From Cylindrobasidium torrendii FP15055 ss-10 (Eukaryota > Basidiomycota > Agaricomycetes > Agaricales > Physalacriaceae): a stretch of DNA of 48,503 bases. The number at the start of each line of letters is the position of its first letter. Position 1 is the stretch's first letter. The DNA lies in assembly GCA_000934385.1 (NCBI GenBank), contig KN880609.1, positions 1 through 48,503 on the forward strand. The letters run 5' to 3'. Below, piece after piece: positions 1 to 10,565 of this stretch. Under the pieces are notes generated by a model that did not search any database, was not told where the DNA came from, and was given only the letters and a program-made list of their open reading frames with translations. A program made the translations under genes and the position numbers.

Positions 1-769
1 ACATGTTCGGCTGTGCTGTGAGGCGTGAATTCTCTCTGTTCACTACCAATCCTGCCTTGTTACGCGATTTCAGCTGGAGTTGGCATGGTACGCGTTGCAG
101 ACGCGTTGCGAACAATAAGTATCTAGTGATTCCCCCAATGTTGCATAAGGTCTTTCAGGGCGATTCTTTACAGCAAGACAAAAGTCGTAGGCACACTGTT
201 TTGACACTCTGAGTGCTCAAGCTCAAGTGCTCAATAGCCCTTCCTTATCATTAGTCTTGGGAGGTTGTAGAAGGGCCTGAAGAGAGCTCTAATTTCTCGT
301 TACGTTTATGATCATGTGCACCGTGTAGTACCGATCAAGGTCGACCAGCTGGTATTTCTCACATCAACGACGACGAGGGCTAAACAAGGGCACCGGTATG
401 CGTGTGACTAGCTTGGCCAATGGCGAGTACTTGAGCTTGAGTGGCGTTAGCACCATAGCGGGAAAACAACCTTCACTTTTCCGGTGTGCGCCAGGTACGC
501 GCACGAGAATTGAGCAGCCGCGGGCCCCGCACACGAAAACGGATAAACAGCACACCATGCTAGCCGTTTTTTCCGTGCGCGCTTCCTGGCTTATTCCTTC
601 TTCTCTAAGGCAATGTGCCTGGCGCAGCGATGCCTCGCCCCCCTGGCCCAAATATACATCGTCTCCTTACCCTCCCACCACCGCTACTACTAACTCTCTG
701 GAAGCTGGTCTTACCTGTCGCTCGTTCACACCTTTTTTTCACAATCTGGACCGACTCTGAAGACAAGTC
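1..769. other. Gene-free stretch upstream of the GH17 gene
   Basis: I see no convincing coding region here. The short open frames on both strands have no recognisable motifs and no consistent splice structure. The last 120 bases are pyrimidine-rich with CCACC and CTACTACTAACT stretches, as is usual just before fungal start codons, so the promoter and 5' leader of the downstream glucanase probably lie in this part. No clear TATA box was found. Confidence 0.5.
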
Positions 770-2756
770 ATGTCGACGCCGTACAGAGACAGCCCCCAGC
801 CGTCACACACTGATTTACAGGATTACTATGACACTGTGCCAGTGAGTTGTAGAGCTTTTCTTGAGTGTCATCGTCCTCAAACGAAAGCTTAGCCCCCACA
901 CCGTCTGTCCTCATACAATTCGCAAAGCCCGGCGTACAGCGATTCGATTCCAATGACATCCCCACGCACGTACGGCAACGCACCTCTTCACGCAGACTCG
1001 AGGACAAACTTGAGCGCGGACCAAGACTCCCATGACACCGGCGCGGCGGCATTTGGCGCTGGCGCAGCAGGGGGCGCAGCGGCATACGGGGCGCGTCAAG
1101 GTCAAAATACATACAACTCTAATTCGGGCATGGCTGCGCAAAACAGTGACTGGATGGAGAAGGGCACGCAAAGCGGGGGGTCGGGCAAGAGGAAATGGAT
1201 TGTGAGTAGTCTGAGCTGCAGTGGGACGCCGCAGTAAACTGACAAGAATAGATCATTGGCGGTCTCGTAGGCTTACTAGCCATCATCATCGTTGGTGTTG
1301 CGCTGGGTGTAACTCTGTCGAAGAAGTCGTCTAGTACGACGTCCGGCTCGTCAAGCAGCAGCTCGAGCGATCCAAGCAGCTTCGAATTGGACAGCGACCT
1401 GCACAAGTCATTCTATGGCATCGCTTACACGCCATATGGATCGCAGTACCCTGACTGTGGGAACTCTCTAGGCTCGTCTCATTCTACTATGCTACCATCA
1501 GATAACTAATATGGTCTCCAGAGGACATCATCAAGGACATTCAGATCATGTCACAGCTGACCACAGTGTGTACCATAGATTACCGCAGAGTGCTTGATCT
1601 TACCATTGATAGCGCGTCCGTCTGTACGGAGCAGACTGTAATCAGTCTGCGCTGGTTGTACGTTTCCTGGTAATACCTATCTCGCTTGTGCTAACTTGTC
1701 CGCAGCTTGAAGCTATCAAGCAGACCAAAGTCAATATGACAGTCTATCTGGGTAACTATCCTTCGGCGACAGACAACGACGTTGCCTATGAGCGCCAACG
1801 GGATGTCCTCAAGGAGGCTCTACAGACCTACGGGACAGACAATGTTGCTGGCATCACTGTCGGCAACGAGTACATCTTGAACTACATGACCAGCGCATCT
1901 GCCACCGATGTGAATGGTGCCGCTGCAAACAAGGGTGCAGAGGCGCTCATCGCGAACATCAATGATACGCGCTCGATGTTGAGCGACATGAGCATCACAA
2001 ATGTGCCCGTGGGCAATGCGGATGCTGGCGCGTACTTCAACAATCTTGTCTTGGAATCGATTGACTACGGGGTGCGTGCTCGTCTCTCCCGGAGGCATGC
2101 AGCTGATGTATCTTCAAGATGGCTAATGTACATGCGTGGTTCGCGGGTACGACCATTGAGGACGCTGCAGGCTGGACTTGGGACTTCTTCCAAGTTAACG
2201 ATGTGGACCTCTCGGACGCTACTACGAATAAGCCGCCGATGTCTATTGCAGAGACTGGCTGGCCGACTGTGGGTTGTCCCATTTACATGCCGGCAAGGTG
2301 CTGATCTAGACCAGAAATCGTCTTCAACCGAAGCAGAAACAAATGGCGCTGCGGCAGCGTCTGTTGCTAACCTGAATGTATGTGGACACGCTCGAAAGAC
2401 CTTAAGGCGCCATTTGACGCTCTGATAGACATTCCTAGACACTTTTGTTTGCCAGGCCAACAAAAATGGAACAGAATACTTTTTCTTCGAGGTACGAGGG
2501 CAGTCACATTTGTGGGGGATCGCTGACGTGCTGCAGTTCTACGATGAGAAATGGAAGGACGACCAGTTCGGAGGTATGAGAGAACAGTTTGTGATGTAGC
2601 TTGTTGACTGACTCCCTTCATAGGTGTGGAAGGGTGGTGGGGAATATTCAACGCAAAGTCCGTGCTCTCTGCACTGGCTCAATGCCAGCAAGCTAACATT
2701 TTGGTGGCAGTCGTACACTTAAAGCCGGCCTCACTATCCCCAACTGCGTCCTTTAG
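770..2756 (+). CDS. Membrane-anchored GH17 glucan endo-1,3-beta-glucosidase
   Basis: A glycoside hydrolase family 17 protein that should cut beta-1,3-glucan in the cell wall, resembling the type II membrane enzymes of the Aspergillus BtgC group. The N-terminus (from 770) is hydrophilic and rich in Ser, Gly and Ala. It is followed by a basic stop (GKRKW), one hydrophobic segment (IIGGLVGLLAIIIVGVALG, about 1250-1310) and a poly-Ser linker, so the catalytic part is extracytoplasmic. The domain opens with FYGIAYTPYGSQYPDCG, then VRLYGADCNQSALV near 1620-1660. The acid/base Glu is in VGNEYIL (about 1860) and the nucleophile Glu in AETGWPT (about 2250). The end reads RTLKAGLTIPNC. About eight to ten introns are needed. 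The first GT is at 842. One intron, near 1470-1525, fits the frame only with a GC donor. The start is the first ATG in the frame that leads to the anchor. Confidence 0.88.
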
Positions 2757-3201
2757 TGAGGACTATTTGGGCAAAGTAGGTAGCAAGCAGCCGGGTATTT
2801 CTGGATTAACTAAATCAGCATGGGATATACTTGTGAGATATAACGGGGCTGGGACTATATGGACACTTTGCTGTAATAGACTCTTCGTCGCCAATCGTGG
2901 GTCAACGGAAGACGTCGGAGGGGTCTGAGATCTGAAGGTCTGGGTAATTCTCTTAGGCAAATGTTGTGTGACATTATGGACACTGATTTACGGGTGCATG
3001 GGGTAATAAAACTAAGCATCAGACATCTGTGCTCTAGCCAAGGATCGAACCCAGCGCCTACCCACGATCGAATCGCGTGACCCATCAATGTCACATCTGC
3101 TCTCCCAGTCTCCTCCAGTCTCTCACTTGCGACGATAGTCTCAAATTCTCCGTCCGTGTCTTTCATCATTTGGGAGGAACGTATCTCATCATCTGTGAAA
3201 A
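2757..3201. other. Intergenic stretch with tRNA-like B-box motifs
   Basis: This is the 3' flank of the glucanase followed by non-coding sequence. On the minus strand, roughly 3020-3150 holds two pol III B-box-like words (GATTCGATC and GGTTCGATCC) and an A-box-like TGGGAGAGCAG ahead of them. No cloverleaf with properly paired arms can be drawn, so I do not call a tRNA. A decayed tRNA-derived short interspersed element is possible. Confidence 0.3.
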
Positions 3202-4881
3202 GTGAGGCTCGTGCTTGCCACATCAAACGCGCCCACTGCTCCGCCGGAAGCGTTGCCAATTGTTGCCAACCTTTTGGGCACGAATGCTTTGAAGGCTCAC
3301 AGGATCTTACAACGTGAATTCGAAGAGTATGTCACATCCAGGCTAAATGCCGAGATCCAAGATGCCATGTCGCTACTCGAGAAGTTGACCCGGCGAGATT
3401 GCGATGAATTGGACCACTCGATGGTTAGACGCTCTCCTGAGGAAATCTTAGAGCTCAAAGCGGGTGTGCTCAGAATTGGCAGATATCGAGGCTGCAGGCG
3501 CAGTACTTGCCTCACGACATGCCTCCAGGGATGAAACCGAGCTGCAATTGATCGATGCTGCAATAGAAGAGAACAGGGCGCGTAGTGCAAAATTGTGCGC
3601 ACGCATCGACGCTCAGCACAACAAGATATCCCCCCATTCGCTAACTTCCCATCGAGATATTGTCCAAGGTAATCCTCGCCGAATAGTGTTGACTTCAGTA
3701 TGCAGTGGCTGGCGCAAGCTCGCACTATCCATGCCCTCCCTCTGGTCGTCCATCGCAGCTCACATATCCTCAAGCCGATGCCATCCAGATCCTGCGCTCA
3801 TCAAACTTTGGGTTTCCCGCTCGGGCACACGCCCTATCTCTTTCTCTATCAAAGAGCTTATCGGTATCGAGGACTTTGCATCGGAAGACGCACAGGATTG
3901 TTGCAGGACTATTATCCGACATTTCATCCCTGCATACCCTCGCCTGGAACGAGTGCAACTTCACTTTTCATACTGCCGGATGGCGACTGGACTTGACAAA
4001 CTTCCCGAAGATACTGTTCTAACTTCACTGCTGGAGCTCGACGTACACCGCGAGTACTGGAACCCGGGAGACGCAAAAGAACTCCCCCGGCTTCTCTCAG
4101 TGCCGAATCTTGAGCGACTCATTTGGTGCAGCAAAAATTCGCTATTTAAACCGCTCGCGATGGTGAACACCGCGCAGCTTACACATGTGTCGTATTCCAG
4201 CCCAGTCATACGAGAAGATTAACTCGCCATACTCACGTCCTGCGGCGCGCTTCAGAACGCGAATATCACCGTGCGATTTGAAGGACATCCGCCAGATCCG
4301 CCCCACCACGATTCAGAGCTCATTCATCTGCCCGAACTCGTGGAGTTCGCGTTGACCGTATGCGCCTCTCTCAAGGGACTTCTGGACCGCATCGTGGCCC
4401 CCGCACTGGTCGACCTGCGGATCATACCTTTCGACAAATATCCTTTCTTCGAATCACTGACGGCTTGGCCGTTCTGGATTGAGGAAGAGGTGCTCGGAAT
4501 GCTGCAACGAAGTAAATGCGTATTAGAAACGTTGGAAGTCCGCGACGGTCAACTGTCGTTCAAGCAGCTTGGAAATCTCATCATGGCCGCGGGCCCGTTT
4601 TTGAAGAATCTGTATATCGCCAACGAGCCGTCGACGATGCCTTGTGTAGATGTTTTGGTGCTCGAGGCCCTTAGGCCTGGTCGGGATGGACAATGCTTAT
4701 GTCCGAAGCTGGAGACGCTGATATTGTGGTCTTGGTTCCATGCGAGTGACGGACTGCTCTCCAAGATGGTCAAAGAGCGTAGGAGAGACCATGGTAGCAT
4801 GAGCGGGACGGAAAAATGGAGTCCTTCATCGTGCTTTTCTCGGACGATGCGCTGAACCCCTGCGAGTTCGACCAGTTGTAG
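3202..4881 (+). pseudogene. Degenerate F-box/leucine-rich-repeat protein gene
   Basis: This is a broken member of the F-box/LRR family that is hugely expanded in mushroom-forming fungi; intact members would recruit substrates to SCF ubiquitin ligases. An N-terminal coiled region (EFEEYVTSRLNAEIQDAMSL) reads in frame 1 from 3202. From about 3464 it continues in frame 2 (CSELADIEA). The F-box core, LPIEILSKV, lies in frame 3 at 3645-3671, just after an in-frame TAA at 3642-3644. The region after it (RRIVLTSVCSGWRKLAL, MPSLWSSI) is back in frame 2 after an apparent internal deletion. A TAA at 4220-4222 interrupts the repeat region, although the same frame continues as LAILTSC. A final shift at the A run 4812-4816 separates the last segment, which ends at 4881. 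Three of the lesions sit in or near homopolymers, so sequence error could explain some of them, but not both stops. Confidence 0.8.
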
Positions 4882-6185
4882 GAGATGCATCTAGAGCGGT
4901 CGGGGGTCATACTCGTGAGACGATGATATTCCATATACATCGAACAGTACTCGACATATACATTTACTTTTACGTGGATGTGGTAATTACCTTAAGTAGA
5001 TGAATTTCCGTGGCTCGTCTAACCCAAACACTTGATCTTACCCTGCTGTTCCTCTCGCTACTGTGACCCAATATGTTCAAGAATAACCCAAGATGTCATT
5101 TTGTGGGCAAGGCAGGTCTGATCTTTCGAACCTGGGAAATCTTTGGTCACGAACAATACGTTTGGGTCACAGAGCGTCCCATACATATAGATGGTACGCA
5201 TGGTCTTCTCCCGTCAACATTACTACAGGTCAAAGTTAAATAAGTGCGCAATGATTTCTGCATACTAGTTGGTGTCAGCGTTCCGTGGTGCTGAGCACGT
5301 CGATCGGACTTCCAAGTAAAGGATTTTCTATGAATTTCGGGTATCTATATCACTCCCATCGTTCGTTCATAATGAACATCGATATGACTGGAGATGTTCC
5401 TTTGCGGCGGGAATCTGCGAGTGGAAAGTCGCGCGCCGTTGATCGCGGCGCGATCGCCTCCATTGTTCTGCGAAGAATTTTTCTGTTTAATGTCAGGTGC
5501 CAGTCTCCTGGTCATGAAAAATACCATTTTGTCCTAGATTTATTGAAGGACATCGAATGTCCCTAGTTCACGAATTATGGGACTTATCTAAGTTATCTCA
5601 AGGCATCACAAGCATGACGTCTCTTAGACGCCATTGTACACCATTTTGTTGCCTCAGTGGCTCATGAAACTACGAGAGATGCACCAGATTTTGTCAACGA
5701 TTCGTACTTCAAAGACGCGTCGTAGTCACGGGTTCTTCGGCGAACTCCGAAAGTGATCAGAACGTGCTACTTACGACTCCCTGGCAGTCCCTGCATTCAA
5801 TGGTTCATACCGCAGGACCGCCGGGAGACTGCCGAGATGAAGGGTTAGCTACTCCGCTTATGGCGGGACTATTTTAGCATAATGCGCCTGCAAATCTCAG
5901 CGAGGTGTGATCATTCTCGAGGGCCATTATTCTACGTAAAGTGTGCTTCACCTGTATGGAGGACCGTGGTAAATGTTTCGCTCCTCAAAAAGGCTCCAAT
6001 TTCGAGTAAATTACACAGACAAAATTGACAAAAAAAAAAGATAAACAGTAAAAAATCGAAAACAACAAATAAGAGTTGTACAATATGTACGACAAGTTCA
6101 TGTACAGTTACATACATCGTGGGGAGCCTGCTGATATGCAGCGGCTCTCAGTCTTCATCATAGTCATGATGGCATAATTAAAACG
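4882..6185. other. AT-rich intergenic stretch, no gene seen
   Basis: About 1.3 kb with no supported gene. The open frames are short and without motifs. An A-rich tract at 6020-6070 (a run of ten A, then AAACAACAAATAAG) lies just beyond the stop of the minus-strand oxidoreductase and probably marks its 3' untranslated region and polyadenylation zone. Short inverted GTAC words (GTTGTACAATATGTACGAC, near 6075) follow it. Confidence 0.45.
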
Positions 6186-8290
6186 TTACACAGCGGTACT
6201 AGCATGAGTGGCACCAGAAAGATGCCGCCATGCCACCTTCGCAGCAAGCACAGGGTGAAGAAGGTCAATGGATGCCCCACCGAGCAGCGTGATAGCAAGA
6301 TATGTTGGAACGACTACAAAGATACCATTAGAGTTTATGCAGCAGAATAACAACGAATAACCTACAGGCAGACTCGTCGCTGAAGGATAGCTCGATGACC
6401 TTACTGAGGTACCAACGCAGGCCGTCAGTCGAGCTTTTCTTTTCGCCTGCAACTGGAATCGTTGACTTTTGGCCGTAGTCAATCAGAATGGGGAGCTCCC
6501 TGCATGGCATCAGCTCACTGACGAGCTTGAGCCCGGGTGCTTGCGTACCACATAGGAACAATCTTGTTCGCGTGTAGTTTGAAGAAATCATTTCCGAACG
6601 TCGTGGGAAGTGTGGTCGATGTGCGCGTGCGGTTGAGTATGGTGTTGAGACACGTCGCGCCGGTTAGAGCCTTCGCGAATCCGTGTCCGTAGAGAGGGTT
6701 CACGCGGCATACAACATCCCCAAGGGCTACATAGTTTGTCGGAAGACCTTTGCATTTCTCGAACTTCATCAAGAAGGAAGGACCTGGGAGAATCCCGTTA
6801 GCGCCGTCAAGCATAATTGTGTAAGAAAGACGAAGGCGTACCAACATTGACTTGACTAACATACATGTCGTCTTCCACCTCGTGAAGCATATCAATAGTG
6901 TCCAAGACCCACTTTGGGAGCGGGACATCGAGCTTGAGGGAGTTACAATGTGCCATAATATCGTCGACGTCCTTCATCAAAGGGCCGTTGGTTGTACCCC
7001 AGCCTCCAGGGCATACGGAAACTAGATCACATAGCTCAGGAGATGAGTTTCTGATACTGCGAGGAGACGCACGAAGATTTCCCTCATTGCGTACGATGCA
7101 CAGTCCCTTATTGTCGTTCTTGGCGTCCGGGAGACTGACAATGTATCCACCAGACGGACGATGGAAGCCTCCAGGGACGGGGAGCTTTGCTGCTAGTTCG
7201 GGGGTGATCTTGAACGTGAACGTCGTATAGCGCATCTTGGGATCGTATGTGTCTTTGGGTATTTCCGTATTGAATCCAGCTCGGGATAGCCATTTCAAGC
7301 TCGACTGAGCCGTACCAGTACAATCTACTCGCAGAATCAGCATCGGAGGGTAATATTCACGGCTTGTACTGACCGACAACAAGCTCAGCGTAGATGTGGT
7401 GCTCCCTTGTATCGGGGCCACTTCCCATAGCGCGGTAGGTCACGCCTGCGACGCGGTTCGAAGCTTTCTCATCCACGATAAAGTTGGTGACTTGACCCGC
7501 GATCTGTGTGATGTTCGGGTACGACTTGGAGTCCAAGACGCGGCGGCGAAGCGCGGTCTCGAGACCACGACGTGTCGCGAACATGCTGTCGGGGATCGAA
7601 CCACCAAAGAAATTCTTGGGCTCCTTTGGGGTCCTGCCCGCCCATGAATAGTTCAGAGAGAAGGGAGCGATGCTGCCAGTTATGGTTAGCAGGATGGAAT
7701 CGCAATATTGCCGATAGCGGGCGCACCGGATATCGGATTCCTTGCAGGTGGCGTCCCAATCCGGGAACATGTAGCGAAGCGCGTTCAGAACAAAAGGTTG
7801 TGTTGCTGTATAGTGCATACAAGCTCAGTGTCGATGGCAGTCAGCAAGGTAGAGGACGGACTTTGCAGTGACATGTACTGGATAATCCGAGCGCGCTTCC
7901 CTTCTTGTGACCATGAATCCACACGACGAGCGTCGTACCCGAGGAGCCATTCCTCCGGCTCGATTATGACGACGCGCTCGAAGTGGTCGTGTAGAACGCG
8001 TGCCGTAGCCAAACCTGCGTAGCTGAAGTATCAAAGATGGTTAGATTCGTTGAGAAGAGAGTATCCTGCTGGGCATACCTTCCACCACATACCACCGCCG
8101 TACCGCGCACTTTTGAGCCCTCGGGGCGCGCCTGACTGAGCCCTTTAATGTCATCGACCGACGCGTATTTCGAGACAAGATGGTCGCGAACGGTGCGCCA
8201 GATGAATTGGAAGGCAAGAACAGAGCCTACAGTTGCGGGCAGAATATAGAGTGGTAGAGAGGCCATGGCCGGGAAGGATTGGGGCGCCAT
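6186..8290 (-). CDS. FAD-dependent oxidoreductase/monooxygenase
   Basis: A flavoprotein of the PHBH/geranylgeranyl-reductase-like fold, about 560 residues, of a type common in Agaricomycetes and of unknown substrate. The N-terminus carries a hydrophobic segment (ASLPLYILPATVGSVLAF), which may anchor it to a membrane. The dinucleotide-binding loop is assembled across an intron as TAVVCGGSYAGLATARVL, a variant of GxGxxG, followed by the ribose-binding acidic residue in VVIIEPE. The second FAD motif is ALGDVVCRVNPLYGHGFAKAL (near 6690-6740), with the usual GD. The middle domain holds FATRRGLETALRRRVL and a DCTG motif before a sheet-rich region. About six short introns are implied. The C-terminus after the last intron is hydrophobic (VVVPTYLAITLLGGASI). 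The start is the first ATG of the exon; a TTTATAG word lies about 25 bp upstream of it. The substrate cannot be told from sequence. Confidence 0.8.
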
Positions 8291-10565
8291 GGATCAAAAG
8301 TATCGTAGACTCAGACTATAAATTGGGTCGGATGTGGGTACTCGGGCTCGAACCGCATTGCCATTGTGGGGATGGACTCGCATACCCATTGTAGGGCACG
8401 AGCAGGGATGCATTCAGGGATGAACCTGGAGTCTCGATGTAGCAACGACAATCTGACTGATTGTGGCTTGATTTCATAGATTATCGAGAGTCCCAGGATT
8501 ACGCGCATTCAAAGCAGGGGATATTTAGCGCGCCCCAGGGGAATAATGAGAATTTTTTGTGCTGAAATGTGAATAAGTCAAAACAGTTACTCATGGTGAA
8601 AGTCAACCCGAATTTGCGGCCAAAAATGATTGCATACTCCGGTCCCGGGAAATTGCGAGACTTTCATCAATGAACACCGTTTAGTAACGCGTCGGGCACA
8701 CCATGAGCGCAGAACACGCGAGGCGTATGGTTTCACTCCCACTCATGTCCTCGATGCGAAGGTTTGAAGGAACTCTTCCATATTGGCGTCCAACTTCTTC
8801 TACCGGGTCTCTACTTTCCCAGTAAATCCTGATCCATTCGAGGAAAGGTGATTTACTAATCCTATCGACCAAGACCGACGAACCAGATTCAGATAGTTTG
8901 GCACTAGACTCATATCTGATGTTGGTATCGCCAATAATTTCATTGGGACAAGCCTCTAGATGTGTACGCCTACGTAGTGGCTAGTCTCAGTGTCACCACC
9001 AGAGACCACCACATACTACTAGCCCACTAGCGGCCGGCCTTACCGAGGCAGGGTGCAGTTTGCCAATTATCCATATGAGGCGTGGGTAGCGCGCCCCGTG
9101 ATATGCCTTGGCCTGTCCGGGCGTCCCACCAGCGTCCCAACAGTCCAGGAGACGGGTCATGTTCACTTCGCCGCTCAAGGGGATTTGATCACATCTAAGG
9201 CTTTCCGTATGCACTCAGTACTCAGCGCTCAGCCCTTAGCAATATCTGGCATCGAGTCTGGGTGGTAGCTTAGCCTTAGTACAGCCTAGTGCTTAGTATC
9301 CTGTATTTCCCCGCTGCCTATGATTCGTCTGGAATAATGGTGCGTGCCACAACGATGTCTATTGGTTAGTATCTAAGTGTAGTGTGCACAAAAACCGACC
9401 TAGGTATGTGTTGGGTATGTGGGTCGAACTTGACCGTCATAAGTCGTGGCTCCGATGAAGTCCTGAATTCAGTAGAGTTCAGATCTATATACCCTGCATA
9501 TCGGGATCCTTCTTTACCTTCTTTCATCTCGTTTACCTTGGCCCGGATGATATTGGCCAACCGAACGTACTTACTTAATAAAGGCTAACGTCGATCGGCC
9601 AGTTGGGTCGGCGCGCGCCCATAATCCGTCCAGCCCAGAGTGCCTATGGTGACATGGCGACGTAACGCCAACCATTCTTTTATTACCTACCAGCATGTGA
9701 AACTGGAAGTTGACTGCACAGGCGAGGAGACCTTTCGACCACGAGATACTGAACGTATCTCCATTTCGAAATTCAGCACAAATGTATTGTCTGGTAAATG
9801 CCGAGTGGCGTGTAGCGGGCTGCGCAGGTAGTAGATATATCGGGCATCCACGAACACTCTGTCATTCCCAGGGGGTTGCCCTGGGGCTGCCCATAGATGA
9901 CCGGATTGGACCTTCTTGTGTGAGATCCATCGATTCAGTAGTCCGGTTGCCAACTCGGCATCAGCACATACCGGAATCCCAGTCCTATCCAGCCTTGAGC
10001 GTGAGAGTCTAGGTTCTCGCGAAGCTCTTCATTGCAGCAGTTCCCACATTCCAACTTGCCGTCATGACCCACCATGGAAATGAGTGAGTCGTAATAGGAC
10101 TGCGATGCAGCCTCGCGTACTGGTAGGTCTGCAGGAAAGGCGGTTCTTTAAGTGACTATGTAGACATGATCACTGTAAATCATTACGGCCGCGGTGTTAA
10201 GGAACTTGGCGATATAAACGTACAGACAATGAACTTTAAAAGTTGCACTTTTTTGTGCCAGCCCCGCTTGCATCGGTGCTGCGATAATCTCATGTAACAA
10301 CTAAGTCAGGGTTTAGACAAATAGGCTAGTCGGTGATATTGAACTGCTCTAAATCGTCCGGTTGTGGGTACTGTTCGATATACATCATCTCTCCATGCGT
10401 CCTACGCGCAAGGCACATAAATACAGAGGTACACAAATCACAGATCAAGAAAGATATCTGAGCACAAATAGCAAGAACAAGGCCTCTAATGAGTATCACC
10501 TAGCCAACACTGAGCCAGCATCAGCCAGTGATGCCCAAAGGAATGCGTAACAGGCGCTCGACCCA
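8291..10565. other. 2.3-kb stretch with no recognisable gene
   Basis: This is the longest gene-poor stretch of the window. Open frames are all below 105 codons, overlap on both strands and show no domain motifs or consistent splice sites. Parts such as 9200-9300 are made of short degenerate words (variants of AGCGCTCAG, TTAGCCTTAG and GTGCTTAG), which suggests decayed repeat DNA. I could find no terminal repeats, target-site duplication or transposase motif. The first 100 bp or so should hold the promoter of the minus-strand oxidoreductase. Confidence 0.45.

Noticed and set aside
398..760. 120-codon plus-strand frame upstream of the GH17 gene
   Set aside because: Composition is not protein-like and it ends just before a well-supported start; probably leader sequence.
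3020..3100. Intact tRNA gene on the minus strand
   Set aside because: The T-arm can pair only with several wobble pairs and the A-box to B-box spacing is about ten bases too short; no acceptor stem can be formed.
9200..9300. Tandem repeat of AGCGCTCAG/TTAGCC-like words
   Set aside because: The words vary too much in sequence and spacing to form a defined array; noted only as possible decayed repeat.
10194..10512. Possible solo LTR (TGTTA... to ...CCAACA with a TATA-like word inside)
   Set aside because: The ends are not inverted copies of each other, no target-site duplication flanks them, and no second copy exists in the window.
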